Assembly (NCBI RefSeq): GCF_030552895.1
Contig: NZ_CP130649.1
Coordinates: 558,001 to 622,000, forward strand
Direction of reading: 5' to 3'
DNA from: Tatumella ptyseos
GTDB lineage: Bacteria; Pseudomonadota; Gammaproteobacteria; Enterobacterales; Enterobacteriaceae
Length of the DNA stretch: 64,000 nt
Shown here one piece after another: positions 18,903 to 26,985 of the stretch. The position numbers were made by a program, and so were the translations under genes. The notes under the pieces were generated by a model that saw nothing but the letters and a program-made list of their open reading frames with translations, was not told where the DNA came from and did no database searches. Position 1 is the stretch's first letter. Each line of letters opens with the position of its first letter.

Positions 18903-19202
18903 TTGTATATTTCTGATGAAGTTAAGCGTAATGAATTGATTGGTGAAGTTACCATCCGCCTTATCTTCAACAGGGAAGAAGTCACAACGGATAATCTGGT
19001 CAACGAGCTAAAAGCCATGGCTGAAAGCGAAACTGACGAAGTCCGTTTGCTATTGATGCATGAAGTAAGGCGCTGGTTACTGGGCTACCTAGGATTAGGA
19101 TGCTTGACCCCCGAGCGTGCAGGTTGGTTAGATAAACTTGAATCTGCATCGTTACGTTCGCCAGCCGATCTACGACTAGTGGTTTCTCGAGATGAAGATT
19201 AA
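18903..19202 (+). CDS. Small YmgA/AriR-like family protein (putative Rcs connector)
   Basis: A 99-residue protein started at TTG 18903, with a near-perfect ribosome binding site AAGGAGG at 18891-18897. The segment NELIGEVTIRLIFNREEVTTDNLVNEL followed by an acidic helix resembles the core of YmgA, YcgZ and AriR. Those small three-helix proteins modulate the Rcs phosphorelay and biofilm in E. coli. Similarity is weak and by eye, strengthened by three clearer family members next door. The C-terminus (from about residue 60) is longer than in the E. coli proteins. Confidence 0.6.
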   Translation: MYISDEVKRNELIGEVTIRLIFNREEVTTDNLVNELKAMAESETDEVRLLLMHEVRRWLLGYLGLGCLTPERAGWLDKLESASLRSPADLRLVVSRDED

Positions 19203-19380
19203 CCGACACTAGTGGGGCTTGCACTCAGCTTGCAAGCCTCCATCTCCCCCCTTCTGATTTACTTCCGCCTAAAAATTTTCTTATAACAGTAATTTTTCTA
19301 AACTGATCTGTACAAATGCAGCATATTTGTTTATTTTGTAGGTAATAGTTAGGGTCCTATGAATAGACAAGGAGCTAGAA

Positions 19381-19626
19381 ATGCGTCAGCAAAATCGTGA
19401 ATCTTCTCTTGCCAATCCAAATAACGCTTTTTCAATGATTGAAAATTTGTCCGATGACCAATTAATGGGCATGTTAATCGTTGAGTTGTTAGAATCAGGT
19501 AAAAGCCTTAATCGTAAAACAATTTCTACTAAGCTATTGAATTGTATAGAGCTTGCTGAAAATGATGCGCAGGTTAAGCGCTACCAAGAGTTGATGCTAT
19601 TGGTCCTCGAGAGAGAACTAAACTGA
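19381..19626 (+). CDS. YcgZ-like two-component connector protein
   Basis: An 81 aa protein; LSDDQLMGMLIVELLESGKSLNRKTISTKLLNCIELAENDAQVKRYQELM parallels E. coli YcgZ (ETLGEIVTEILKDGRNLSRK followed by a similar helix, 78 aa). YcgZ belongs to the BluR-controlled ycgZ-ymgA-ariR operon, whose products act through the Rcs system on colanic acid and biofilm. AAGGAG lies six bases before ATG 19381. The stop overlaps the start of the next gene. Confidence 0.75.
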   Translation: MRQQNRESSLANPNNAFSMIENLSDDQLMGMLIVELLESGKSLNRKTISTKLLNCIELAENDAQVKRYQELMLLVLERELN

Positions 19627-19919
19627 TGGTCAAAGAGCTCGGCTTTACTCAAAATTGTGTGGATGACATCATAGGAGAAGCCGTGATCGCTTTGTTGAAG
19701 TTGGGTGGACCTATCACGACTTCAACATTGTTAAGTAAATTAACTGATATGGCGGAGCTGTCTGCGAATCAGGACAGAACAGAAGCTTGCTTACAAGGCA
19801 TTATTGAGATTAAGCAGAGCATATCAAAAAATTATCAAGAACGTAGTCAATTCCTCCGTAACCAAAGTTCGCTGTTTGCTAGCGGTAACTCTCATCACAG
19901 CTATGATACTAAACATTGA
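19626..19919 (+). CDS. YmgA-like connector protein
   Basis: A 97-residue protein; IIGEAVIALLKLGGPITTSTLLSKLTDMAE matches the YmgA core (GQAVLQILRMKINFSLQTLI, then KQLLVMK). Its ATG overlaps the ycgZ-like stop in TGATG, which implies translational coupling. As in E. coli YmgA, the C-terminus after the helical core is polar and probably disordered. Role inferred: partner in the Rcs/biofilm connector set. Confidence 0.7.
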   Translation: MVKELGFTQNCVDDIIGEAVIALLKLGGPITTSTLLSKLTDMAELSANQDRTEACLQGIIEIKQSISKNYQERSQFLRNQSSLFASGNSHHSYDTKH

Positions 19920-19986
19920 TTGTTTCTTAGGGCAAACGCCCTCTAAATCTTTCAGCTCTCTCTCCGATTGCGCGGAATACCGTACA

Positions 19987-20229
19987 ATGGGACGTACAAC
20001 CTTAACGGCTGACTTTATTTCGACTATTGATAATCGCCATGACAAAGAGAAAATTGTTCTTGGTAAGACTGTCAAAAAAGTTCTAGTAGAAACGGGTGAA
20101 ATAAGTAATAAAGCAATCATATTAAGTTTGATCAAACAAATAGAATTCACACACGATTGCAATGAAAAAACTATTTTGTGTAATGCATTGGAAATCATTG
20201 TAGGTATTACACCTGACGACATCATCTAG
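19987..20229 (+). CDS. ariR: AriR (YmgB)-like biofilm/acid-resistance regulator
   Basis: An 80 aa product. The C-terminal half ISNKAIILSLIKQIEFTHDC, ending ALEIIVGITPDDII, closely parallels E. coli AriR ([20 protein letters not shown], ending LRYTADDM). In E. coli AriR is a small dimeric protein linked to biofilm repression, acid resistance and Rcs signalling. ATG 19987 gives the family length; the frame is open upstream with another ATG at 19903. It completes the ycgZ-ymgA-ariR order seen in E. coli. Confidence 0.75.
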   Translation: MGRTTLTADFISTIDNRHDKEKIVLGKTVKKVLVETGEISNKAIILSLIKQIEFTHDCNEKTILCNALEIIVGITPDDII

Positions 20230-20305
20230 GCCACAACCACTTCTAGCCCCCCATAAAGCCTTATTTTCATATGATTAACTTAATGAATAATATTGAGTTA
20301 ATACA

Positions 20306-20319
20306 TCTAAATATTCCTA
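20306..20319 (+). promoter_or_regulatory. Candidate RcsAB box
   Basis: TCTAAATATTCCTA matches 11 of 14 bases of the RcsAB consensus TAAGAATATTCCTA, and the last ten bases match perfectly. It lies 77 bp after ariR and 373 bp before the glycan operon. RcsAB boxes control capsule operons in enterobacteria; AT-richness raises the chance of a coincidence. Confidence 0.45.
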
Positions 20320-20401
20320 TAAATAAATTACAAGCTAAAAAATAAAATCTATTATTAATATTCTTGTAAAAATAAATTTTAAATATCGCCATTTATTAAG
20401 A

Positions 20402-20413
20402 TTACGATCTTTT
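20402..20413 (+). promoter_or_regulatory. Candidate GATC box (PapI/Lrp/Dam type) upstream of the glycan operon
   Basis: TTACGATCTTTT followed by AACA contains CGATCTTTTA, the GATC-box core of pap-family operons where Lrp-PapI binding competes with Dam methylation. A related CGATTTTTAT lacking GATC follows at 20459 and, inverted, at 20535-20544. A PapI-like gene lies in the same island at 30200. Confidence 0.35.
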
Positions 20414-20691
20414 AACATTATTTGCGCTATATAAAAAATATAACTGAATAGTAAAAAACGATTTTTATAGTATAAAATATCGCTATAACCAGTAATGGTC
20501 ATTTCAAATTTTGCTAAATGAGTTTTACAGCGAATAAAAATCGATATAGTATGTCGTGAAAATTAGCCAGCTATATAAATGAATCTAGGCATAAAACACT
20601 TAATTACCGTTTTAATGAATTTTTTCTTAATATTTATTGTTCTTTAATTGAGCTGTCTTAAATGATCAAAGACTGCTATTAGGTGAGTTAA

Positions 20692-21051
20692 TTGAAAATA
20701 GATAATCTGAATTCAATGTGTAAGGGGTGGTTTGTTGGCGATTTTGAACCAGCAGTATACCTATCTAGAGATATTGAAATTGCTATTAAATATTATAGTT
20801 GTGGGGATTATGAAGAAAGTCATATGCATAAAATAGCAACCGAAATTACAGTCATAGTAAATGGTCAGGCTAAAATGAGTAATAGGATTGTTAAAACAGG
20901 GGATATCATTACCATGGCCCCTGGTGATGAGACTGATTTTTTAGCATTAACAGAAGTCACAACAGTAGTTGTTAAATATCCAAGTGTAAAAAAAGATAAA
21001 TATCCAAGTGTTAAAAAAGATAAATATAATAGTGGGAATTCAATATGCTAA
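20692..21051 (+). CDS. Small cupin-domain protein, first gene of glycan operon
   Basis: A 119 aa protein with a single cupin barrel: YYSCGDYEESHMHKIATEITVIVNGQAKM and KTGDIITMAPGDETDFLA hold the histidines and glutamate of a metal or sugar-binding cupin. Such small cupins occur in surface-polysaccharide clusters, sometimes as sugar isomerases, but the function here is unknown. It starts at TTG 20692 behind AGGTGAG. The C-terminus carries an internal duplication (YPSVKKDK twice). Its end overlaps the next start by seven bases. Confidence 0.75.
   Translation: MKIDNLNSMCKGWFVGDFEPAVYLSRDIEIAIKYYSCGDYEESHMHKIATEITVIVNGQAKMSNRIVKTGDIITMAPGDETDFLALTEVTTVVVKYPSVKKDKYPSVKKDKYNSGNSIC
20974..21021 (+). 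repeat. Tandem 24-bp duplication in the cupin gene
   Basis: Two consecutive 24-bp units (20974-20997 and 20998-21021) differ at one base. They encode KYPSVKKD twice at the C-terminus. The unit length keeps the frame, so copy changes would only lengthen the lysine-rich tail. Confidence 0.9.
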
Positions 21052-21800
21052 ATATAGTAATCCCTATGGCAGGGGAGGGTAGTAGGTTCAAAGAAAAAGG
21101 TTATTTAGAACCTAAGCCAATGATTGACGTGAACAGTAAAAAAATGATTGAGTTAGTTGTAAATAATATAAGGCCAGATAGAGAACACAGATTTATATTT
21201 ATATGTAAAGAAAAACACATAGTTGAATATAAATTAAAAGAATTACTCGAAAAAATTTCTCCAGACTGTGTGATTATTCCTATCGAAGGCACAACGAATG
21301 GCGCTGCAGAAACCGTACTGGTTTCGAAAAATTATATAAATGATGATAATGAATTGATGATAGCAAACTGCGATCAGTGGATAGATATTGATATAAACGA
21401 TTACCTAGAGGTTATTGATAGCAAAAAAATTGATGGTATGGTCATGTCTATGACTGCTGAAGATAATAAGTGGTCTTTTTTAAAATTAGATAAGCAAAAT
21501 AATGTAGTTGAGGTGAGAGAAAAAGAAGTTATATCAAACCAGGCAACGGTAGGAATATATAATTTTAAAAAAGGAAGCGATTTTTGTTCAGCGGCGACTA
21601 AAATGATTGAAAAAAATGATAAAACTATGGGCGAGTTTTATGTGGCTCCTGTTTATAATTATCTTATTAAAGATCAATTAGCGGTAATTAGCCATTATAA
21701 TATAGGGCAAGAATTTAGTGGTATGTATGGACTGGGTACACCAGATGATTTGAAACGATTTCTGAAAAGTCATATTTTAAATAAAGCTACTGATTTTTAA
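21045..21800 (+). CDS. Nucleotidyltransferase (sugar- or alditol-phosphate NTP transferase)
   Basis: A 251 aa Rossmann-type NTP transferase. The nucleotide-binding signature PMAGEGSRFKEKGYLEPKPM lies at residues 6-25 (GxGxRF plus the PKP lysine), and the central ANCDQWIDID provides metal-binding aspartates. It should activate a phosphorylated precursor (sugar-1-P, glycerol-P or similar) as an NDP derivative for the glycosyltransferases downstream. The substrate is not recognisable. Strongly AT-rich codon use. It overlaps the cupin gene and is followed eight bases later by a glycosyltransferase. Confidence 0.85.
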   Translation: MLNIVIPMAGEGSRFKEKGYLEPKPMIDVNSKKMIELVVNNIRPDREHRFIFICKEKHIVEYKLKELLEKISPDCVIIPIEGTTNGAAETVLVSKNYINDDNELMIANCDQWIDIDINDYLEVIDSKKIDGMVMSMTAEDNKWSFLKLDKQNNVVEVREKEVISNQATVGIYNFKKGSDFCSAATKMIEKNDKTMGEFYVAPVYNYLIKDQLAVISHYNIGQEFSGMYGLGTPDDLKRFLKSHILNKATDF

Positions 21801-21807
21801 ATCTACC

Positions 21808-23544
21808 ATGAATATAATGCACTGTATTAACGACAAGAAATTAGGATTAAAGAAACCATTTAGACTATTTGATACGGACTATTATGAACAATTAGGTTTA
21901 AAAAAAACTACTTTTATAACTTTCTCGAAAGTAAGTCGCTCGGAAAACGTTAGATATATTAAAGTAAATGGAACCCAAAGATTAGGCAAACTAGAGCAAG
22001 GTGATGTTTTTCTTCATAATATTCAGTGTGAATCTCCTTTTTATGCACAGATATTTTGGGATATAGCGCATCAAATCACTATCAATAATTATTTATACAT
22101 AGAAGAAGATTTAAAAGTAAAAAATATTATAGATAAGGAATACTATTCTAACAGTTTTAAACTTATTGAAGTTATTGATAACAAAATATTTAAATATAGA
22201 AAAATTTCACCATTGCTTATTGAGCAAGATAAGGGTATTGACTCTTGGAGTTTTTGCATTCCTGTGGGTTATAGTGATCCTATTTTTCTAAATAAATGTG
22301 TAGAAAGAATACTCTCTTTAGATATTCCTAAAAAAGAGGTTATTTTGTGTGGTAAGCCTCATGAAGGTTTTAAGTATTATAATTCAGTGAGAATCATTGA
22401 TGATCATAGTGAGCCCGAAACAAATCATATAACAAAAAAGAAAAACCTACTAGTGAAGAATGCTTGCTTTGGAAATATATGCATTTTACATGATAGAGTC
22501 TTACTACCCTTAAATTTTTATGATGCTATAGTAAAATTTGGTGACAACTACCCATTAACTGGATTTCAGTCATTTTATTTCCATGATAAATATAATTTTA
22601 TACCTAGGAAATACTCTGATTTTAACACAATATCACAAGATTTAACGCAAGAGATAGATATAGATAATGTTAAAAAGGAAGACACTAAACTCATTAGTAA
22701 GCTTTTTTATTATTATCAGCACCCTGCTAGATCAAGCTTTGGACATGATTATTTAACGGGTAGTTTATATCTAACAAAGAAAAGTTTATGGAGTAATTTT
22801 CCGCAGAATGAAAATTTATTTTGGAATGATTACGAGGACATTGAATTTGGAATAAGAATGAGTAGTTATGGAGTACCCTGTAGGATAAATCCCTATTCGA
22901 TTACACAAAGTATGAACTCTCGTTCAGTTATTCATTATTACGGATATGTTGCTACAAATAATTTCAGTGGTAAAGTCAGTATGTCTCGTTGCTTTTTAGA
23001 AAGTATACCTTTCATAAAAAGAAAACCATTATTTAAGATATCTAACGAAGAAGCACGGCAACGTATCTATACTTTTTCAGAAAAGTATGGAGCTAATAAG
23101 AAAACATTAATGCAGATAGCTAGCTCAAGGATGACCGGTTTTTCAAGGTTTATTATAATTAAAAAAGTCATTAGTGATATTACCGTTACACTTGATTCAA
23201 TTGAGAAATTTATCGATGATTTTTCTTTTTATATCTTATGTGAACCCATGGCTCCCAATGAATACGATAATATTATAAGAGTAATGTTTTCATCTGCTAG
23301 TCCCAAAACAAAAAAAGAGACACTGATCAAAAGCTTTATATTGAATAATCAATTATTTCACTCTTTCTCCTCATCACCTTATTATAAAAATAATGATGAT
23401 TGGTTTATAAAAAAAGGATTTTTAAGTGATTTAGGGACTTGGATCTCTGCAATAAATTTAAAATACTTTATTCCAGGTGTTTATTTTAAGCAAAATTGTA
23501 GGTGGATATATCAGGAATTGAAAGATACAACACTTTGGAAATAA
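21808..23544 (+). CDS. Large GT-A-type glycosyltransferase with extra N-terminal domain
   Basis: A 578-residue cytoplasmic protein. Residues 1-145 form a domain I do not recognise. From about 148 a GT2-like fold begins (SWSFCIPVGYSDPIFLNKCV), with an LHDRVLLP segment near 228 acting as a DxD-like metal site. NDYEDIEFGIRMSSYG near 346 is the EDxE acceptor/base motif seen in GalNAc-transferase-like GT-A enzymes. The last 180 residues are uncharacterised. It probably adds a sugar to a surface glycan. No membrane span is seen. The Shine-Dalgarno sequence is poor; ATG 21817 is an alternative start. Confidence 0.7.
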   Translation: MNIMHCINDKKLGLKKPFRLFDTDYYEQLGLKKTTFITFSKVSRSENVRYIKVNGTQRLGKLEQGDVFLHNIQCESPFYAQIFWDIAHQITINNYLYIEEDLKVKNIIDKEYYSNSFKLIEVIDNKIFKYRKISPLLIEQDKGIDSWSFCIPVGYSDPIFLNKCVERILSLDIPKKEVILCGKPHEGFKYYNSVRIIDDHSEPETNHITKKKNLLVKNACFGNICILHDRVLLPLNFYDAIVKFGDNYPLTGFQSFYFHDKYNFIPRKYSDFNTISQDLTQEIDIDNVKKEDTKLISKLFYYYQHPARSSFGHDYLTGSLYLTKKSLWSNFPQNENLFWNDYEDIEFGIRMSSYGVPCRINPYSITQSMNSRSVIHYYGYVATNNFSGKVSMSRCFLESIPFIKRKPLFKISNEEARQRIYTFSEKYGANKKTLMQIASSRMTGFSRFIIIKKVISDITVTLDSIEKFIDDFSFYILCEPMAPNEYDNIIRVMFSSASPKTKKETLIKSFILNNQLFHSFSSSPYYKNNDDWFIKKGFLSDLGTWISAINLKYFIPGVYFKQNCRWIYQELKDTTLWK

Positions 23545-23547
23545 ATA

Positions 23548-24039
23548 ATGGATATAGAGATAAAAGGGATTACTGAAGAAGAATATGGTTTATGGACTAA
23601 CTGTAAACAAATCGATTTTTTATATAAAAAAGAAAAAAGCGATGTAGTAATATCTAAAATAGGATTTAACTTAGAGGATGTAAAAAACTTTAATTTAGAT
23701 TTAGAGACTTCACGTCATATTATCTTTGTTAAAGTTCATAATGATAAGACTTATGATATTTATAGAGAACACTTGATAACACTAATAAAAATGATGATTC
23801 TGAATAGAAAATATTATGATACGACAATAATAATCGTATCGGATAAAAACCAAGAATATAGAAACGAGTTAACGAATTTTTTTTATTTGAATACGCATTA
23901 TGAAAAAAAATCAGGATGTGGGCAAAACATTTCTTTAATTAAATGTCTTTCGATGAGGTTTATAGGATTTACAATCACAAACTACGTAATAAAGATAAGT
24001 GATAGTTTTCAAAAATTAATGAAAAAAATGGTTGAATGA
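23548..24039 (+). CDS. Unrecognised 163-residue protein in the glycan operon
   Basis: I recognise no family. It is a mixed alpha/beta protein with hydrophobic beta-strand-like stretches (HIIFVKVHND, TTIIIVSDKN) and a basic C-terminus ending QKLMKKMVE. There is no signal peptide or clear membrane span. It lies three bases after the glycosyltransferase stop and overlaps the WavE-type gene by eight bases, so translation is coupled. It may be an accessory or truncated transferase domain. Confidence 0.6.
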   Translation: MDIEIKGITEEEYGLWTNCKQIDFLYKKEKSDVVISKIGFNLEDVKNFNLDLETSRHIIFVKVHNDKTYDIYREHLITLIKMMILNRKYYDTTIIIVSDKNQEYRNELTNFFYLNTHYEKKSGCGQNISLIKCLSMRFIGFTITNYVIKISDSFQKLMKKMVE

Positions 24040-25036
24040 TGTATCAAGTATCTTTTGTCTTTCAAGGTGTTTTTTTGATGATAGAAATGATGATACATTA
24101 TCTAATATTAAAAAAGTAAGGGTTATATACCCCCGATCGGAAATTATACTCTCTACTTGGTCACTGGGATTAGATGAAGAGAAAAGAATAATCCAAAAAC
24201 TAAAAGAAATAGGTGTAAAAGTTATCTTTAATAAAGATCCTGGGCCACTAATTTTCAGGGATGGTAGCTACAAGTGGGTAACTAATATCAATCGAATGAT
24301 AGTTTCAACTAAAAATGGTGTTGAAGCTGCTAGTCGTGCATACGTGGCAAAATTGAGAACTGATAGTTTTTTTATTAATGATAATTTGAAGAGTTTTTTT
24401 CTTAAAAGGGAGTTAATAGGATCTAAATATAATAGAGATAGGGAATTTTCTTTGTTCAGTGAAAGAATTATAAATTGTAATCTCTTTGCAAGACATAGTC
24501 GTTCATATCGCCCTTTCGATTTTCACCCTGGGGATATAATGTTGTTAGGCAGAAAAGATGATGTGCTAAGTTACTTCGATGTACCGTTAGCAGACGAGAG
24601 TATTTTCGATGTTATTTTTAATAGATCTATCTTCAGTCTAATGTCTCTAGTTCCAGAACAATATCTATGGGTGAGTTATATAAAGAAAATGAATACTACC
24701 TTCAATTATAAAGGAAATAAAGAAAAGTCAAAGGAGATCACATTTATTTCTGAGAAGTATTATATTAACAATTTTATTCCATTAAGTTGCCAACAATTAG
24801 GTTTTTTTTGGCCAAAATATGGTTATAAATACAAAAATAAAGGGGATGGTTCTATTTATTATTATAGTGACTGGGTGAGAATTAATGAATTCCATAATAA
24901 TCATAGAACAAGCCCTTACAGCTTTTGGTTTGATTTTCAAATTATATCTATAAAATGGATTCTATTTTTCTTGTATCTACCGCTAAGATATAGATTCATA
25001 AGAAGGATTTTAATGAATTTGAAAAGCAGGGTCTAA
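24032..25036 (+). CDS. WavE-family lipopolysaccharide/glycan biosynthesis protein
   Basis: A 334 aa protein with features of the WavE family (named from the Vibrio cholerae LPS core gene): NIKKVRVIYPRSEIILSTWS near residue 25, VIFNKDPGP, AYVAKLRTDSFFIND near 107 and PEQYLWVSYIKK. WavE proteins are thought to be glycosyltransferases acting on LPS core or capsule; the reaction is not established. It starts at TTG 24032 overlapping the previous stop. A hydrophobic, basic C-terminal segment (about 305-334) may associate with the membrane. Confidence 0.75.
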   Translation: MNDVSSIFCLSRCFFDDRNDDTLSNIKKVRVIYPRSEIILSTWSLGLDEEKRIIQKLKEIGVKVIFNKDPGPLIFRDGSYKWVTNINRMIVSTKNGVEAASRAYVAKLRTDSFFINDNLKSFFLKRELIGSKYNRDREFSLFSERIINCNLFARHSRSYRPFDFHPGDIMLLGRKDDVLSYFDVPLADESIFDVIFNRSIFSLMSLVPEQYLWVSYIKKMNTTFNYKGNKEKSKEITFISEKYYINNFIPLSCQQLGFFWPKYGYKYKNKGDGSIYYYSDWVRINEFHNNHRTSPYSFWFDFQIISIKWILFFLYLPLRYRFIRRILMNLKSRV

Positions 25037-25056
25037 ATGTAAACGGAGTTAAAGTG

Positions 25057-25695
25057 ATGATATCGATATCGCACCGTGGCTATTGGCTGAACTCGGTAGA
25101 AAAAAATACTTTGATAGCTTTCAAACGATCTTTTTCTCAAGGCTATGGCACTGAAACTGATTTAAGGGATTATTGTGGCGATATTGTGATAAGCCATGAT
25201 ATTCCTACCGGCGAATCAATAAGATTCGAAGCTTTTTTAGAACTTTTTGTTAAATATGATAATCAATTACCCTTGGCTCTTAATATTAAATCAGATGGTT
25301 TGGCAAAAAAAATAAACGAATTTTTAAGATTCTATAAAATAAGTAACTACTTTTGTTTCGATATGTCAATTCCGGATACAATTAAATATTTTGAAGAGGA
25401 TATGAATGTATTTATGAGACGGAGCGAGTACGAAGCCGATAACGAGCTTTTCTTTTATGCGAAAGGGATTTGGCTAGATAGTTTCAATTCTAATGTATTT
25501 TGCTCAGATGAGGTAATTGATTACCTAGAATCAGGTAAAAAGGTCTGTATAGTATCGCCAGAACTGCATCGGAAAGATGAATCAGAAATGTGGAAAGAGA
25601 TTAAGTCGCTGCCTGTAGAGTATTATGGATCCGATCGGTTGTTAATCTGTACCGATAAAATTGAAAAAGTGTTTGAGTATTTTTATGAAAAATAA
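25057..25695 (+). CDS. Glycerophosphodiester phosphodiesterase (GDPD)-like protein
   Basis: A 212 aa TIM-barrel fragment of the PLC-like phosphodiesterase superfamily. Catalytic signatures are the first histidine in SHRGYW, NTLIAF, TETDLRD (metal Glu/Asp) and IVISHD (second catalytic His); the barrel is compact compared with usual GDPDs of about 240-330 aa. There is no signal peptide, so it acts in the cytoplasm. In this operon it may process a glycerophospho- or other phosphodiester intermediate. ATG 25057 is favoured by GGAG eight bases upstream; GTG 25054 is in frame. Confidence 0.8.
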   Translation: MISISHRGYWLNSVEKNTLIAFKRSFSQGYGTETDLRDYCGDIVISHDIPTGESIRFEAFLELFVKYDNQLPLALNIKSDGLAKKINEFLRFYKISNYFCFDMSIPDTIKYFEEDMNVFMRRSEYEADNELFFYAKGIWLDSFNSNVFCSDEVIDYLESGKKVCIVSPELHRKDESEMWKEIKSLPVEYYGSDRLLICTDKIEKVFEYFYEK

Positions 25696-26317
25696 AATAA
25701 AGGCTGTAATTTTTGATATGGATGGTGTTCTGATTGATGCTAAAGAGTGGCACTTTCATGCTTTGAATAGATCATTGAAATTATTTGGGATGCAGATTGA
25801 TTATCAACAACATCTTATGCGGTTTGATGGTCTACCTACTAGAGAGAAGCTAGCTATCTTAAATAAAGAAAAAAATCTTCCAGTAAAAATTTTCGATTTC
25901 ATCGAACAATTAAAACAGAAGTATACATTAGAAATTGTAGAAACCCACTGCTATCCAAAATTTCAACATGAATATCTACTATCACGTTTATCTTGTGAAG
26001 GTTATAAACTAGCAGTTGCTTCCAATTCTGTCAGAAGAACCGTACAAACAATGTTATCGAAAGCTAACATTATTCGGTATTTCGATTTTATTCTTTCAAA
26101 TCAAGATGTACAAAGGAGTAAACCTTTTCCTGATATTTATGTAAAGGCTATTGAGAAACTAAAATTATCTCCCGATGAGTGTTTAATTGTAGAGGATAAT
26201 GAGAACGGAATTAGAGCGGCGGAAGCCAGTGGCGCGCACTTGCTAATTGTTAACAATATTCAAGAAGTCAATTATCTAAACGTGGTAGATAAAATATCAT
26301 ATTTAGAAGGGAGATAA
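25685..26317 (+). CDS. HAD-superfamily phosphatase (beta-phosphoglucomutase-like)
   Basis: A 210 aa HAD hydrolase with motif I FDMDGVLIDA (nucleophile and acid/base Asp), motif II ASNSVRRT, motif III lysine in RSKPFPD and motif IV IVEDNENGIRAA. The alpha-helical cap is of the PGMB subgroup, so it may be a sugar or polyol phosphatase or a phosphomutase. Its ATG at 25685 overlaps the GDPD stop by 11 bases. It likely removes or moves a phosphate in making the activated glycan precursor. Confidence 0.88.
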   Translation: MKNKIKAVIFDMDGVLIDAKEWHFHALNRSLKLFGMQIDYQQHLMRFDGLPTREKLAILNKEKNLPVKIFDFIEQLKQKYTLEIVETHCYPKFQHEYLLSRLSCEGYKLAVASNSVRRTVQTMLSKANIIRYFDFILSNQDVQRSKPFPDIYVKAIEKLKLSPDECLIVEDNENGIRAAEASGAHLLIVNNIQEVNYLNVVDKISYLEGR

Positions 26318-26319
26318 TA

Positions 26320-26967
26320 TTGAAGATAATCATTCCTATGTGTGGGAAAGAACCTCATAATCTAGACCAACATAGTTTACTACTAAAATCGTTACAGGAA
26401 ATTGATACCTCGACAATGTTGCAATCGCTTCAGCAATGTAGCGAGTCAATAAAACATGGCGTTGAGATTTTGATTATCTTATCGAAGAATAGTGCACTGG
26501 ATAATTTATGGGATTCATTAGATGAAAATGTTAGGTTGATAAAAGTAGTTGAAGCACCACCTCACGATATTTGTACCTGTTTATTAGCTAGTGAATACTG
26601 GCAGGACGATGAGGAAATAGTTATATGTAATATAGAACAGTGTTTGGAAAATGAATTAGATAAACTAATTGGATATTTCAGGATGAAAGGGAGTGGTTTG
26701 GGGGTAGTTAGCTTTGGTGCATCAGAATCGAACATTTCATACATAAAAAGGGACAATAATCATTCAATTATTGAAGTCGTCGAAAGTCACTCGAAAAGTA
26801 ATGATGTGTTGGAATATCTTTTCTTTTTCAACAGGGCAAGTTTGTTTTTTAAATTAGCCACATCAGTAATTCTTAAGAAAAGCAGTGTAGAGGATAGTTT
26901 TCATCTCTCGGCTTGTATTAATGAAGCTCTATTGGAAAGGGTTCAAGTGGACGTGTATCAAAGATAA
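26320..26967 (+). CDS. Degenerate nucleotidyltransferase-like protein
   Basis: A 215 aa protein with the fold and spacing of an NTP transferase (MKIIIPMCGKE, then VVICNIEQCLENEL-like central acidic region, then VVSFGASESNISYIKRD). The GxGxRF nucleotide signature is replaced by CGKEPHNLDQ, so it probably does not transfer nucleotides. It could be a regulatory or binding partner of the enzyme encoded at 21045. It starts at TTG 26320 behind AAGGGAG. It is the last gene of the tightly packed glycan operon. Confidence 0.6.
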   Translation: MKIIIPMCGKEPHNLDQHSLLLKSLQEIDTSTMLQSLQQCSESIKHGVEILIILSKNSALDNLWDSLDENVRLIKVVEAPPHDICTCLLASEYWQDDEEIVICNIEQCLENELDKLIGYFRMKGSGLGVVSFGASESNISYIKRDNNHSIIEVVESHSKSNDVLEYLFFFNRASLFFKLATSVILKKSSVEDSFHLSACINEALLERVQVDVYQR

Positions 26968-26985
26968 TGTAGTAAATATAATAGT

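Larger units (their letters stand above)
20230..20691. other. AT-rich promoter region of the glycan operon
   Basis: A 462-bp gap with no supported ORF. It contains the RcsAB-box-like site (20306-20319), a GATC-box-like site (20402-20413) and CGATTTTTAT at 20459-20468 with an inverted copy at 20535-20544. Several TATAAA-type -10 candidates occur. I see no ops/JUMPstart element (GGCGGTAG), which often precedes long O-antigen and capsule operons. Confidence 0.55.

Noticed and set aside
19804..19986. Upstream extension of the ariR-like frame
   Set aside because: It would overlap the ymgA-like gene by over 100 bases, and AriR homologues are about 80-90 residues; ATG 19987 is preferred.
25125..25135. 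Another ACGATCTTTTT string inside the GDPD-like gene
   Set aside because: It lies in coding DNA far from a promoter; kept only as evidence that such strings can occur by chance in this AT-rich region.
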